Origin: an uncultured Prevotellaceae bacterium
Lineage (GTDB): Bacteria; Bacteroidota; Bacteroidia; Bacteroidales; Bacteroidaceae
NCBI GenBank assembly: GCA_937915745.1
Contig: CALGGJ010000040.1
Span: 1-64,000, forward strand
Direction: 5' to 3'
Length of the DNA stretch: 64,000 nucleotides
This document shows, piece by piece, positions 24,754 to 33,718 of the stretch (the first letter of the stretch is position 1; every line of letters starts with the position of its first letter). Under the pieces are notes generated by a model. It ran no database searches and was not told the origin of the DNA. It was given only the letters and a program-made list of their open reading frames with translations. The position numbers were made by a program, and so were the translations under genes.

Positions 24754-27075
24754 ATGCGCATTATTACATCAGCCGTGTTTGCTTGCATTTGCACCTTGCT
24801 GGCGGCTCAGGACCTTCGAATCGATGCCGGCCAGCAGGTCGGCATTGTGTTTCCAGAAGATTGCCGTCCGGTTGCCTTTTCGGCATTGGAAATGCTGAAA
24901 GACGACTTTCGTCGTGTATTGGGTTCGGAGCTTTTGGCAGTGACTGATGCGGTTGATGCTCAGATAATTGCACAAATAGGTGATGCCGAAAACGAGTACA
25001 ATGACGCAGGCGGGTCAGATATCGGTGAGTCGTTTCGAATATCGGTGTGCGACGGACGTCTCTACATTTATGGCAGCGATTCCCACGGTCTGGCATACGG
25101 TCTGCTCGAGGTGTCGCGCCTGTTAGGTGTCAGTCCGTGGGAGTGGTGGGCCGATTGCACTCCACACCGATTGTCTGTATTTCGTGTCGGCAGCAATTAT
25201 CATACCCATCAGTATCCCCTGGTGCGTTATCGCGGCATCTTCATTAACGACGAGGATTGGGGTCTGCTGCCATGGGCCACGGCTCAAGAACCCGAACTGG
25301 CGGCAGATGTGTTAAGTGGCCATTATGGAAGGACGTCGGCCAAGGGTGTCATAGGGCCAAAGGTGAACGAGCGTATTTTCCAGCTTATGCTCAGGTTGCA
25401 TGCCAACTATTATTGGCCGGCCATGCACGAGTGTAGTCAGCCTTTTTTCACCATTCCCGGTAATCGCGAGATGGCTGAGCGATACGGCATTTACATCGGC
25501 GGTTCGCATTGCGAGCCCATGGCCTGCTCTACCGCCACTGAGTGGCCCATGCGTGGCGAGGGCGACTATAACTATGTAAGCAACAGCGATGCCGTTAAGG
25601 CTTTTTGGCAGAAACGCCTCGACGAGGTGAAGGGACAAGAGATAGTTTACACCATAGGTATGCGCGGATTGCACGACGGAGCCATGCAGGGTACACGCAC
25701 CATGGACGAGAAGGTACGCTATCTTCAACAGGTAATCGACGACCAGCGTCGAATGCTGGCTGCAACGCTGCAGCTGCCGGCCGACAGTCTTGCGTCGGTG
25801 CCGCAGGTGTTTGTGCCATATAAGGAAGTGCTCGATATATACAAGGGCGGACTTGTGGTACCCGATGATGTCACTCTCATGTGGACAGACGATAATTACG
25901 GCTACATACGCCACTTTCCCGACTCGGTCGAACGCCTGCGCAGTGGTGGCCATGGTGTTTACTACCATGCCAGCTATTGGGGTCGTCCCCACGATTATCT
26001 TTGGCTCAGCACCACATCGCCTTATCTCATGCGTCAGCAGATGGATGAGGCTATGAGCCGGGGTATCGACCGCATGTGGATTTTGAATGTGGGCGATATT
26101 AAACCTGCCGAATACATCATCGAACGCTGGATGGACCTTGCCTGGTGTGCTGACGAAGACAATGACGAAGATGCCGCGCTCCGGTTGTTTATGAGTCGCG
26201 AGTTTGGTGAGTCGCTGGGAGTCAGACTGGCTGAGGTAATGAGCCAGTATTATCGTTTGGCTTACATACGCAAGCCTGAATTTATGGGTGGAACCCGCAC
26301 CGAGGAGAGCGACCGCACCTATTGGGCACAACACCATCCAATTGAGGGGTGGACACGCGGCGATGCCGAATTTCGCCTCAGGGCCTACCGCCAACTCTCC
26401 GACCGTGTGGAGCAGCTTGCCGCGAAGGTTGAGGCCGACCGCCGCGATGCTTTCTTCCAACTTGTGAAATACCCTGTGCAGGCATCAGCGCAGATGAACA
26501 TCAAGTTCCTGGCTGCAACAAAGCACGAAAGCGATATGGCATACGATTCAATCGTGAGCCTCACCCGCATCTACAACTCCAACCCGCGCTGGACAGGAAT
26601 ACTCGACATGCACCCACGCCGCCTCACTGTGTTTAATCGTGTTGAAGAGCCGCTGGCTTACCCCGACCGTCCATTGCAGTACAAGCAGAGTATCGACCTG
26701 GGTAAGATACACGGACACCACCTCGACGGTCTAGGATACAATGCGGATGCCATGTCACTGCCCCAAGGCGAGGCCATCAGTATCGACCTGCATCATAAGA
26801 CAACGACCGACACCCTGCATATCGAACTGCATCTGTTGCCTTCACATCCCATTGACGGGCCGACTGTCGCCGTTGAAGTGGGCATTGACAGCCGCGAGTC
26901 CCTGACATTGGAATATCAGACCTACGACCGCAGTGAAGAGTGGAAGCAGAACGTGCTGCGTAATCAGGCCATACGTATCGCCACCCTGCCACTGCCCGAT
27001 AGCCGCAGGAATCATAAAATACGAATCAAAGCCCTCACGCCGGGGGTTGTAATCGACGAGATTTATTGGTGGTAG
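24754..27075 (+). CDS. GH115 family alpha-glucuronidase (second copy)
   Basis: A 773-residue exported enzyme. The start at 24754 gives a signal peptide (MRIITSAVFACICTLLAAQ); the frame extends upstream to 24286 inside rlmL, but that part is a shadow. GH115 markers are GLLEVSRLLGVSPWEWWADC, VRYRGIFINDEDWGLLPWA, LMLRLHANYYWPAMHECSQPF, GIYIGGSHCEPMACS and YTIGMRGLHDG. It is clearly divergent from the GH115 at 13879 (INDEDWG against INDEWPA; shorter C-terminus), so a different position or decoration of glucuronic acid on the substrate is likely. It follows rlmL after 10 bp, an unusual partner. Confidence 0.85.
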   Translation: MRIITSAVFACICTLLAAQDLRIDAGQQVGIVFPEDCRPVAFSALEMLKDDFRRVLGSELLAVTDAVDAQIIAQIGDAENEYNDAGGSDIGESFRISVCDGRLYIYGSDSHGLAYGLLEVSRLLGVSPWEWWADCTPHRLSVFRVGSNYHTHQYPLVRYRGIFINDEDWGLLPWATAQEPELAADVLSGHYGRTSAKGVIGPKVNERIFQLMLRLHANYYWPAMHECSQPFFTIPGNREMAERYGIYIGGSHCEPMACSTATEWPMRGEGDYNYVSNSDAVKAFWQKRLDEVKGQEIVYTIGMRGLHDGAMQGTRTMDEKVRYLQQVIDDQRRMLAATLQLPADSLASVPQVFVPYKEVLDIYKGGLVVPDDVTLMWTDDNYGYIRHFPDSVERLRSGGHGVYYHASYWGRPHDYLWLSTTSPYLMRQQMDEAMSRGIDRMWILNVGDIKPAEYIIERWMDLAWCADEDNDEDAALRLFMSREFGESLGVRLAEVMSQYYRLAYIRKPEFMGGTRTEESDRTYWAQHHPIEGWTRGDAEFRLRAYRQLSDRVEQLAAKVEADRRDAFFQLVKYPVQASAQMNIKFLAATKHESDMAYDSIVSLTRIYNSNPRWTGILDMHPRRLTVFNRVEEPLAYPDRPLQYKQSIDLGKIHGHHLDGLGYNADAMSLPQGEAISIDLHHKTTTDTLHIELHLLPSHPIDGPTVAVEVGIDSRESLTLEYQTYDRSEEWKQNVLRNQAIRIATLPLPDSRRNHKIRIKALTPGVVIDEIYWW

Positions 27076-27081
27076 GAGGGA

Positions 27082-27160
27082 GAGTGCGCAGTCGCAGGCC
27101 CGAGAGTGCGCAGTCGCAGGTCCGAGAGTGCGCACTCGCAGGTGTGAGAGCAGGCACTCG
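27082..27160. repeat. 22-bp repeats (family C, array 2)
   Basis: GAGTGCGCAGTCGCAGG-type units start at 27082, 27104 and 27126, with a decayed unit from about 27148. They fill the gap between the GH115 gene and the SDR gene at 27191. Confidence 0.85.
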
Positions 27161-27190
27161 CCAATACAGATATAGACAATCACAACCGTT

Positions 27191-28153
27191 ATGACAGAAA
27201 ACCGAACGATACTCATCACCGGTGCAACCGGATTTATAGGCAGTCATCTGTGTCAGGTAGCCCTCGACGACGGATGGGACACTTGGGCGGCCCTGCGCCC
27301 CAGTAGCAGTCGCCGCTATCTGCAGATGAAGGGACTGCATTTCATCACTCTTGATTTTACGTCGAAAGAACAGATAACGGCGGGGCTGGAAGCTACCGGT
27401 CTGCGTCCCGACATCGTGATTCATGCCGGCGGAGCAACCAAATGCCTTGACCCTTCCGACTTCATGCTCCACAACTATCAATCGACCGTCAACCTGGTAG
27501 AGGCTCTGGCCGGGGCCGGCCGTCTGCCACGACAACTGGTGTATCTCAGCAGCCTCAGTGCCACTTATGCTTCGGCCTACGGCGAGAGCAAGCTGAAGAC
27601 CGAGGAGTGGCTGCAGACCACACCACTGCTGACTCATACCTCGGTACTCATCTTCAGGCCGACAGGTGTTTACGGTCCTCGCGAGCGCGACTATTTCATG
27701 ATGGCGCAGTCGATAAGACGTCATATAGATGTTGCCGTGGGATTCCAGCCCCAGAAACTTACATTTGTGTATGTGGCCGACCTTGCAGGAGCCATTTTTA
27801 CTGCCATAAGACGCAACGTAAAGGGTGGAGTGTTCAACGTGACCGACGGCCAGGTTTATAGTTCACGGCAGTTTTCCGACCTGCTGCAGAAGGAACTCGG
27901 TGTCCGGCAAGTGGTACACGTAACAGTGCCCCTGTGGATGCTACGCCTCGTATCGAACGTGGCCGATGCATGGGGACGGATGACTCACAAACCATCGACC
28001 CTCAACCGCGACAAATACCGCATCATGGCCCAGCGCGACTGGACTTGCGACATATCGCCAATGCTTGACACGATAGGCTATACACCCCAGTGGCAACTGC
28101 CGCGAGGCGTACATGCCACCATCGAATGGTACAGGCAACACGGCTGGTTATGA
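27191..28153 (+). CDS. NAD(P)-dependent extended SDR (epimerase/reductase-like)
   Basis: A 320-residue extended short-chain dehydrogenase/reductase. ILITGATGFIGSHL (8-21) is the nucleotide-binding GxxGxxG, VIHAGGATKC the NNAG-like strand end, and YLSSLSATYASAYGESK holds the Ser and the Tyr-x3-Lys catalytic pair. The C-terminal third fits the sugar-nucleotide epimerase/reductase shape. Its partner 158 bp downstream is a PAP2 lipid enzyme, so a lipid-linked substrate is plausible. Annotated epimerase-like SDRs can be ceramide reductases in other bacteria (established for Caulobacter CerR); here this is inference. Confidence 0.75.
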   Translation: MTENRTILITGATGFIGSHLCQVALDDGWDTWAALRPSSSRRYLQMKGLHFITLDFTSKEQITAGLEATGLRPDIVIHAGGATKCLDPSDFMLHNYQSTVNLVEALAGAGRLPRQLVYLSSLSATYASAYGESKLKTEEWLQTTPLLTHTSVLIFRPTGVYGPRERDYFMMAQSIRRHIDVAVGFQPQKLTFVYVADLAGAIFTAIRRNVKGGVFNVTDGQVYSSRQFSDLLQKELGVRQVVHVTVPLWMLRLVSNVADAWGRMTHKPSTLNRDKYRIMAQRDWTCDISPMLDTIGYTPQWQLPRGVHATIEWYRQHGWL

Positions 28154-28311
28154 ACAGTCGGGAATGCCAGAAATTAAGAATAAAGACAGATACCAGAAAT
28201 TCCTATATTCGGCTTTATCCCCCTCAGTCTCCCGCATGGGGATGACTGGGAGCATCCCCGGATTAACGAAAACGCTCGTGATAATGACAATCATACAATA
28301 ACAAATATGCA

Positions 28312-29250
28312 ATGAAACTGAACAGTGTAGAACTTACAACCATAGTCTATATAGCTCTCACGACAGTGATGATAGCTATTTACGGTTCAAGCCTCGCAGA
28401 CCCCTGGCCTATGCTCATACTGCGTGCCGTAGCCCTCATCATCATACCCATAGCCCATCTCTTAAGCCGCAATATGCCAGTCCGCTGGGCTCTCTGCCTG
28501 CGAACGTTCCCACTTCTGGCACTGCTCATCTGGTGGTATCCCGAAACCTACGACTTCTGCTCAATACTGCCTTATCAGGACCATGTGTTTGCCTCCATCG
28601 ACCAACAGTTGTTCGGTTGTCAGCCGTCGCTTGAGTTTGAAAGAACTCTGCCGCAGATGTTCTGGAGCGAGATATTCAACATGGGATACTACTCATACTA
28701 CTACCTGATGGCAGCCGTCATCATATTCTACCTCATACGCCGCACATCCTGGTACGACCGTGCCACATTCATCTTCCTCGGTTCGTTCTTCATCTTCTAC
28801 CTCGTGTTTGAGTTTCTTCCGGTTGCCGGTCCGCAATACTATTTCCAGGCCCTGCACGACATCTACGGCATCGACCCCTTCACGGCGCTACCTTCGCCAC
28901 TACCGTCGGTGGGCCACTATTTCAGCACCCATGAGGAAGCCATGCTGCCCGAAGCACGAGGTATCTTCGGTCAGTTGGTGCTGAGCGCACAGGAGGTAGG
29001 CGAACATCCCACTGCTGCATTCCCGTCGAGCCATGTGGGAATGGGCACTGTGGCCATGTTGCTGGCATGGAAGTCGAACAACCGCACACTGTTCTGCATC
29101 CTGCTGCCGTTCTATGTGTTGCTCTGCCTTGCAACAGTATATATACGGGCTCACTACCTCATCGATGCCATCTGCGGACTCATCTTCGCCATAGTGCTAT
29201 ATATGGCAACCGACGCCCTATACACGCGACTGCATTCGCTCACCTCGTAG
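28312..29250 (+). CDS. PAP2/Aur1-like membrane phosphatase or phosphotransferase
   Basis: A 312-residue protein with about seven membrane segments. The PAP2 signature is split as in lipid phosphotransferases: AAFPSSHVGMGT (SxxH motif) and YIRAHYLIDAICGLIFA (RxxxxxxxD/H motif). The luminal loop between them is long, and the layout resembles the PAP2_3/inositolphosphorylceramide synthase branch more than small PAP2 phosphatases. It may move a phospho-headgroup on a lipid or dephosphorylate a prenyl or phosphatidyl phosphate. The SDR gene upstream is on the same strand, perhaps in the same transcript. Confidence 0.7.
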   Translation: MKLNSVELTTIVYIALTTVMIAIYGSSLADPWPMLILRAVALIIIPIAHLLSRNMPVRWALCLRTFPLLALLIWWYPETYDFCSILPYQDHVFASIDQQLFGCQPSLEFERTLPQMFWSEIFNMGYYSYYYLMAAVIIFYLIRRTSWYDRATFIFLGSFFIFYLVFEFLPVAGPQYYFQALHDIYGIDPFTALPSPLPSVGHYFSTHEEAMLPEARGIFGQLVLSAQEVGEHPTAAFPSSHVGMGTVAMLLAWKSNNRTLFCILLPFYVLLCLATVYIRAHYLIDAICGLIFAIVLYMATDALYTRLHSLTS

Positions 29251-29459
29251 AGGGCCGGAGGATTAAGAGTCCTCAGTTTAAGAACCAATCCTCGAAGGCG
29301 ATGCCAACCGTTTACCTCCTCCGGTAAATCCTGAAAATAATTTTTTTTATGGTGATGCCGATAGCCCTGACGATAACGAAAAAACACATACCGACCAAAA
29401 AAACAAGAGCAAAATGAAATAATGTCGGGTAATATGACCTCGTTTCACCATTTATTTCG

Positions 29460-29467
29460 TATCTTTG
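29460..29467 (+). promoter_or_regulatory. -7 box TATCTTTG for the GH51 gene
   Basis: TATCTTTG is followed by CCAC and an ATG at 29472, and by a second in-frame ATG at 29505 that begins a better signal peptide. No good -33 box is seen. Confidence 0.55.
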
Positions 29468-29504
29468 CCACATGAAAATCAAACTAATACTAAAATACAA
29501 TCTT

Positions 29505-31475
29505 ATGAAACTACAAAAACTAATTCTGGCCCTTGCAGCCACACTTGTCGGCATGTCAGCATGGGCACAGGGCCACGAGTTTCTGGTACAGACCAACAAG
29601 CTCGGTGCGCCCATTCCATCTACCATGTATGGAATATTCTTCGAAGACATCAACTATGCAGCCGACGGTGGTCTGTATGGCGAACTGGTGAAAAACCGCT
29701 CGTTTGAATTCCCCGACAACTATATGGGCTGGAATATATTCGGCAACGTACAGTTGCGCAACGACGGCCCGTTCGACAAAAACCCACACTACATACGTGT
29801 GGGCTACAGCGGGCATAGCGACAAATTCTCCGGAGTGGAAAACGAGGGCTACTTCGGAATAGGCTATGAAGACGGTGCTGAATACCGCTTCTCGGTATGG
29901 GCCAGAGTCCCCAATGGTAACCGCGCACAAATACGTGTCATGCTCTGCGACCCCTCAACCATGGAAGAACGCCAGCAGTTTGCAGAGCAACAGGTAACCA
30001 TCGAAGGCAACGAGTGGAAAAAATACACAGCAGTGCTGAAAGCTACAAAAACCGTCAACAAAGGCACACTGCGTGTCATGCTGCGCGGCAACGGACAAGC
30101 CGACCTCGAACACATAAGCCTCTTCCCTGTCAAAACATGGAAAGGTCATGAGAACGGTATGCGCCAAGACCTGGCACAAGCACTTGCCGACCTCCGTCCG
30201 GGCGTGTTCCGATTCCCCGGAGGATGTATAGTCGAGGGAACCGACCTGGCTACACGATACCAATGGAAGAACTCTGTTGGACCTGTCGAAAACCGTCCGC
30301 TCAACGAAAACCGTTGGCACTACACATTCGACTACCGCTTCTTCCCCGACTACTATCAGAGTTACGGACTCGGGTTCTTCGAGTATTTCCAACTATGTGA
30401 AGAAATAGGAGCCGAACCACTGCCTGTAGTGAGCGTAGGTCTGGCCTGCCAGTTCCAAAACCGAAGCGAAAGTGCACACGTACCAGTAGATGAACTCCAA
30501 CCATACATCGACGATGTGCTGGACCTCATTGAGTTCGCCAACGGTGATCCTGCCAAAAACTCATGGGCCAAACTGCGTGCCGACATGGGACACCCCGAGC
30601 CATTCAACCTCAAATTTGTAGCCATCGGAAACGAGCAGTGGGGGCAGACATACATTGACCACCTGCAGCCATTCGTGGCACAAGTGCGCAAGCAATATCC
30701 AAACATCAGGATTATCGGTACATCAGGCCCTAACAGCGAGGGCGAAGACTTCGACTTCCTGTGGCCGGAGATGCGTAAGATAGGTGCCGACCTGGTTGAC
30801 GAGCACTTCTACCGTCCTGAGACATGGTTCTTGCAAAGCGGTAACCGATACGACAACTATCCACGCAAAGGCCCGAAAGTGTTTGCAGGTGAATATGCAT
30901 GTCACGGACGCGGAAAGAAGTGGAACCACTTCAATGCCGCACTGCTCGAAGCCGCGTTCCTCACAGGTGTAGAGCGCAATGCCGACGTGGTAGAGATGGC
31001 AACCTATGCACCGCTGTTCGCACATGTGGAAGGATGGCAATGGCGGCCCGACATGATTTGGTATGACAACCTGCGCTCCTTCCGCAGCTGCTCATACCAA
31101 GTGCAACAGATGTACTCACTCACCAAGGGCACCAACGTCGTTCCACTCACCATGGCAGGTAAGCCGGTTGCCGGCAACAGCGACCAAGACGGACTCTTTG
31201 CATCTGCCAACTTCGACAAGACGGCAAACTGCTACTACATCAAGATAGTAAACACAGGCGACCGCCCACAAGACATCACACTCAACCTCAAAGGTATGAA
31301 GGGTGAACACAACGGCAGCGTAACCACATTCCATGCCGACAGTCCAGAGGGCGAGAACACACTCGATGCACCACACCGCTACGAGCCACACGTGCAGACA
31401 ATCAGTGTAGGCACACCTACACACAACGTAAGTATTCCGGCTAAGACATTTGCCGTATATAAGATAGAGAAGTAA
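29505..31475 (+). CDS. GH51 alpha-L-arabinofuranosidase, exported
   Basis: A 656-residue enzyme with signal peptide MKLQKLILALAATLVGMSAWAQ. An in-frame ATG at 29472 would add 11 residues and sits only 4 nt after the -7 box, so it is possible if the mRNA is leaderless. GH51 marks: STMYGIFFEDINYAADGGLYGELVKNRSFEF at the start, a jelly-roll CBM-like insert (residues 65-200), acid/base AIGNEQWG (Glu377) and nucleophile VFAGEYACHG (Glu463), and a C-terminal beta-sandwich. It releases terminal arabinofuranose from arabinoxylan or arabinan. The CE8 gene follows after 15 bp, so a pectin or arabinan role is likely. Confidence 0.9.
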   Translation: MKLQKLILALAATLVGMSAWAQGHEFLVQTNKLGAPIPSTMYGIFFEDINYAADGGLYGELVKNRSFEFPDNYMGWNIFGNVQLRNDGPFDKNPHYIRVGYSGHSDKFSGVENEGYFGIGYEDGAEYRFSVWARVPNGNRAQIRVMLCDPSTMEERQQFAEQQVTIEGNEWKKYTAVLKATKTVNKGTLRVMLRGNGQADLEHISLFPVKTWKGHENGMRQDLAQALADLRPGVFRFPGGCIVEGTDLATRYQWKNSVGPVENRPLNENRWHYTFDYRFFPDYYQSYGLGFFEYFQLCEEIGAEPLPVVSVGLACQFQNRSESAHVPVDELQPYIDDVLDLIEFANGDPAKNSWAKLRADMGHPEPFNLKFVAIGNEQWGQTYIDHLQPFVAQVRKQYPNIRIIGTSGPNSEGEDFDFLWPEMRKIGADLVDEHFYRPETWFLQSGNRYDNYPRKGPKVFAGEYACHGRGKKWNHFNAALLEAAFLTGVERNADVVEMATYAPLFAHVEGWQWRPDMIWYDNLRSFRSCSYQVQQMYSLTKGTNVVPLTMAGKPVAGNSDQDGLFASANFDKTANCYYIKIVNTGDRPQDITLNLKGMKGEHNGSVTTFHADSPEGENTLDAPHRYEPHVQTISVGTPTHNVSIPAKTFAVYKIEK

Positions 31476-31490
31476 CAGACCCACAAGGAA

Positions 31491-32810
31491 ATGCACTCAC
31501 GTCGCATCGTCAATCTGATACCCACTTGGCTTTTATGCATTGCCCTCATGTTCATGAGTCCGATGCTCAGAGCACAGTCAAAGTGGAACTACGACTTCAT
31601 CGTGCCACAAGACGGTAACTTCGTCGATGCCATACACGCAGCCAACAACAGGGCCGATAAATCACGTCGGTTCCGCATCTTTGTACACCCCAGCTACTAC
31701 CGCATCAAGGGTGACGGCAACATCATCAGCACCGTGGAAAACGGACGTACAGTAGAGTTCCCCAGCCCCATGACCATACTCACCGCACCCAACACCAGCA
31801 TAATAGGCGACGGAATGGGTAGCACACAAATCGAAAACTGTCCACAGCACGAGGGTATCAGCATTACCAGCACACTCTTCTGCCGCGGAGCCGACAGTAC
31901 CTATATCCAAGATATCGAGTTTTGGTCAAACTACCGCAACGACCCCAACGCATTTGCCAACCGAGCCGTCGCGCTCAACGAGAAAAACTGCCAGGGCAAC
32001 ATACTGAAGAACGTGAGCCTGCTATCAACACAAGATACTTACTACACCAACGATGGCGGTACAACATATCTTGAAGACTGCCGCATTGCAGGCACCGTCG
32101 ATTTCATCTGCGGCGGCGGCACCGTCTATTTCAATCACTGCGACATACACCTTCTGCCACGTGGCGATACGGGCAACCGCGATGTCATTACAGCACCTGC
32201 CACAGCGGCCACATCACATTATGGATACATATTTGCCGACTGCCATGTCTATGGAGGCACCGAGCAGGACCAGCGTTTCCATCTGGGCCGCCCTTGGAAA
32301 AATGCACCGCGATGTGTGTGGCTCAACTGCTCGATGGATGTTATACCATCGGCCGAGGGATGGTGTGAGATGCACGGAACGATACCTGCGCTGTTTGCTG
32401 AGTATCAAACCACCGACAGACTGTTCGCACCCCTCAACCTCGCACAACGCCGTACAACATTCAACAACACCGCAGGACAACCCGTCGCTGTGTCATACGA
32501 CCCACAACTAACACCACAGGAGGCCGAGACCTACACAGTGAGCCATGTCTTCCCTGGTTGGCATCCCGAGCAGAAAGCCGCACAGGTACGTCCGCCAACC
32601 CTGCGGGCAAAAGGCAAAGTTATCACATGGGACGACATACCCGAGGCCGGATGCTATGCCGTATGTCGCGACAACAAGATAATAGCATTCACCACCAAGT
32701 GTACATACACCGTTACCTCCAGTTACGAAGGTGCCTGCTACAGCATAAGGTGTGCCAACTGGTATGGAGGCCTCGGACCGCACAGCCCCGAAGTGGTATA
32801 TCCATTCTGA
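31491..32810 (+). CDS. CE8 pectin methylesterase, exported
   Basis: A 439-residue protein with a signal peptide (to about residue 28, MLRAQS) and a right-handed beta-helix. Active-site motifs of CE8 are present: LLSTQDTYYTN (Gln181, Asp182), GTVDFICGGG (Asp204) and FHLGRPWK (Arg267). It removes methyl esters from homogalacturonan. The C-terminal 90 residues form a fibronectin-like or small beta domain (KGKVITWDDIPEAGCYAVCRDN...). Co-transcribed with GH51 (15-bp gap), which points to pectin side-chain and backbone processing outside the cell. Confidence 0.9.
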   Translation: MHSRRIVNLIPTWLLCIALMFMSPMLRAQSKWNYDFIVPQDGNFVDAIHAANNRADKSRRFRIFVHPSYYRIKGDGNIISTVENGRTVEFPSPMTILTAPNTSIIGDGMGSTQIENCPQHEGISITSTLFCRGADSTYIQDIEFWSNYRNDPNAFANRAVALNEKNCQGNILKNVSLLSTQDTYYTNDGGTTYLEDCRIAGTVDFICGGGTVYFNHCDIHLLPRGDTGNRDVITAPATAATSHYGYIFADCHVYGGTEQDQRFHLGRPWKNAPRCVWLNCSMDVIPSAEGWCEMHGTIPALFAEYQTTDRLFAPLNLAQRRTTFNNTAGQPVAVSYDPQLTPQEAETYTVSHVFPGWHPEQKAAQVRPPTLRAKGKVITWDDIPEAGCYAVCRDNKIIAFTTKCTYTVTSSYEGACYSIRCANWYGGLGPHSPEVVYPF

Positions 32811-32828
32811 AAAAAACTATCGCCCCCA

Positions 32829-33260
32829 ATGCTTACCGAAAAAGAATGTGAACAACTCAACAGACACACCGCAGGCACCATGATGGAAACCCTCGGCATG
32901 ACATTCATACCGACCCCCGACGATGCGGCAGTGGTTGGTATGACCATAAGTGGTGCCAACAGGCAACATCAAGGCATAGTGCATGGAGGAGCCTACCTCG
33001 CTATGGCAGAAACGGCAGCCGGAGCCGGGTCGTTGCATGTGGCAGGGTTGGATGCCAGTGTGTGTGGAGTGGAGGTGAGCGGAAACCACCTGCACATGTC
33101 GCCCACACGAGGTGTCGTCTATGCACGCGCCACACTGCTGACAGCCGGACATACGCTGCATGTATGGAATGTTGACATTACTGCAGACGATGGCACACTC
33201 CTGTCAACAGCGAGGGTAGTAAACCGTATATTGATGCCCAAGACACCCCAAAAAACTTGA
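32829..33260 (+). CDS. PaaI-type hotdog thioesterase
   Basis: A 143-residue cytosolic protein with the hotdog-fold pattern QHQGIVHGGAYLAMAETAAGAGS (the HGG motif with the catalytic Glu or Asp in the following helix), then NHLHMSPTRGVVYARATLLTAGHTLHVWNVDITADDGTLLSTARV. It hydrolyses an acyl- or aryl-CoA, perhaps DHNA-CoA in menaquinone synthesis (MenI-like) or a general CoA scavenger; the sequence alone does not decide. The small lipoprotein gene follows after 5 bp. Confidence 0.85.
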   Translation: MLTEKECEQLNRHTAGTMMETLGMTFIPTPDDAAVVGMTISGANRQHQGIVHGGAYLAMAETAAGAGSLHVAGLDASVCGVEVSGNHLHMSPTRGVVYARATLLTAGHTLHVWNVDITADDGTLLSTARVVNRILMPKTPQKT

Positions 33261-33265
33261 CAATT

Positions 33266-33580
33266 ATGAAACAACCAACCATCGTAGTATTGCTTGCTGT
33301 CATGAGCCTCACAGCCTGTGTGGGACAGCCCGACAGCACAAATGCACAAGAGCCTTCGGAACAGACAGAAACCCCACCGCCGTCAGAAATGGTGGGAATC
33401 GTGGGCGACGGCACATCAATGCACGCACTCGAACTGATTACCCTCGACGGTGACTCGGTCTATTTCACTTACGAGGTGAGCCAAACCGGCGGTATCGAGA
33501 TTGGCGACACCGTGTGTGTGACCTATGACTACGAGCAGGGCGATGATGCCGCACGGAGTATAACAAAGTATAGTATGTGA
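33266..33580 (+). CDS. Small lipoprotein of unknown function
   Basis: 104 residues starting MKQPTIVVLLAVMSLTACVGQ (Cys18 lipobox). A TTG at 33257 in frame would overlap the upstream stop and was not chosen. The mature part has an acidic, Pro-rich linker (about 20-42) and a small beta domain (MHALELITLDGDSVYFTYEV...GDTVCVTYDYEQGDDAARSITKY) like an OB or lipocalin fragment. It is probably co-transcribed with the thioesterase gene. Not recognised. Confidence 0.7.
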   Translation: MKQPTIVVLLAVMSLTACVGQPDSTNAQEPSEQTETPPPSEMVGIVGDGTSMHALELITLDGDSVYFTYEVSQTGGIEIGDTVCVTYDYEQGDDAARSITKYSM

Positions 33581-33670
33581 CTCGAAAAGCGAAGTGCCTG
33601 ATGTGACTCGAAAAGCGAAGTGCCTGATGTGACTCGAGAAGCGAAATGCCTGATGTGACTCGATAAGCGA
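33577..33670. repeat. Four 26-bp repeats (family D)
   Basis: CTCGAAAAGCGAAGTGCCTG-type units start at 33581, 33607, 33633 and 33659; the last is shortened. They fill most of the gap between the small lipoprotein and the MG2-type gene at 33719. No spacers differ between units, so this is not a CRISPR array. Confidence 0.9.
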
Positions 33671-33718
33671 GGAAAAGTAATGTGAAAGAAAAGCGAGGAA
33701 CACCCAATAAAGAATGAT

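Noticed and set aside
25312..26460. 382-residue minus-strand ORF opposite the second GH115
   Set aside because: Same reason: antisense shadow of a GC-rich coding sequence.
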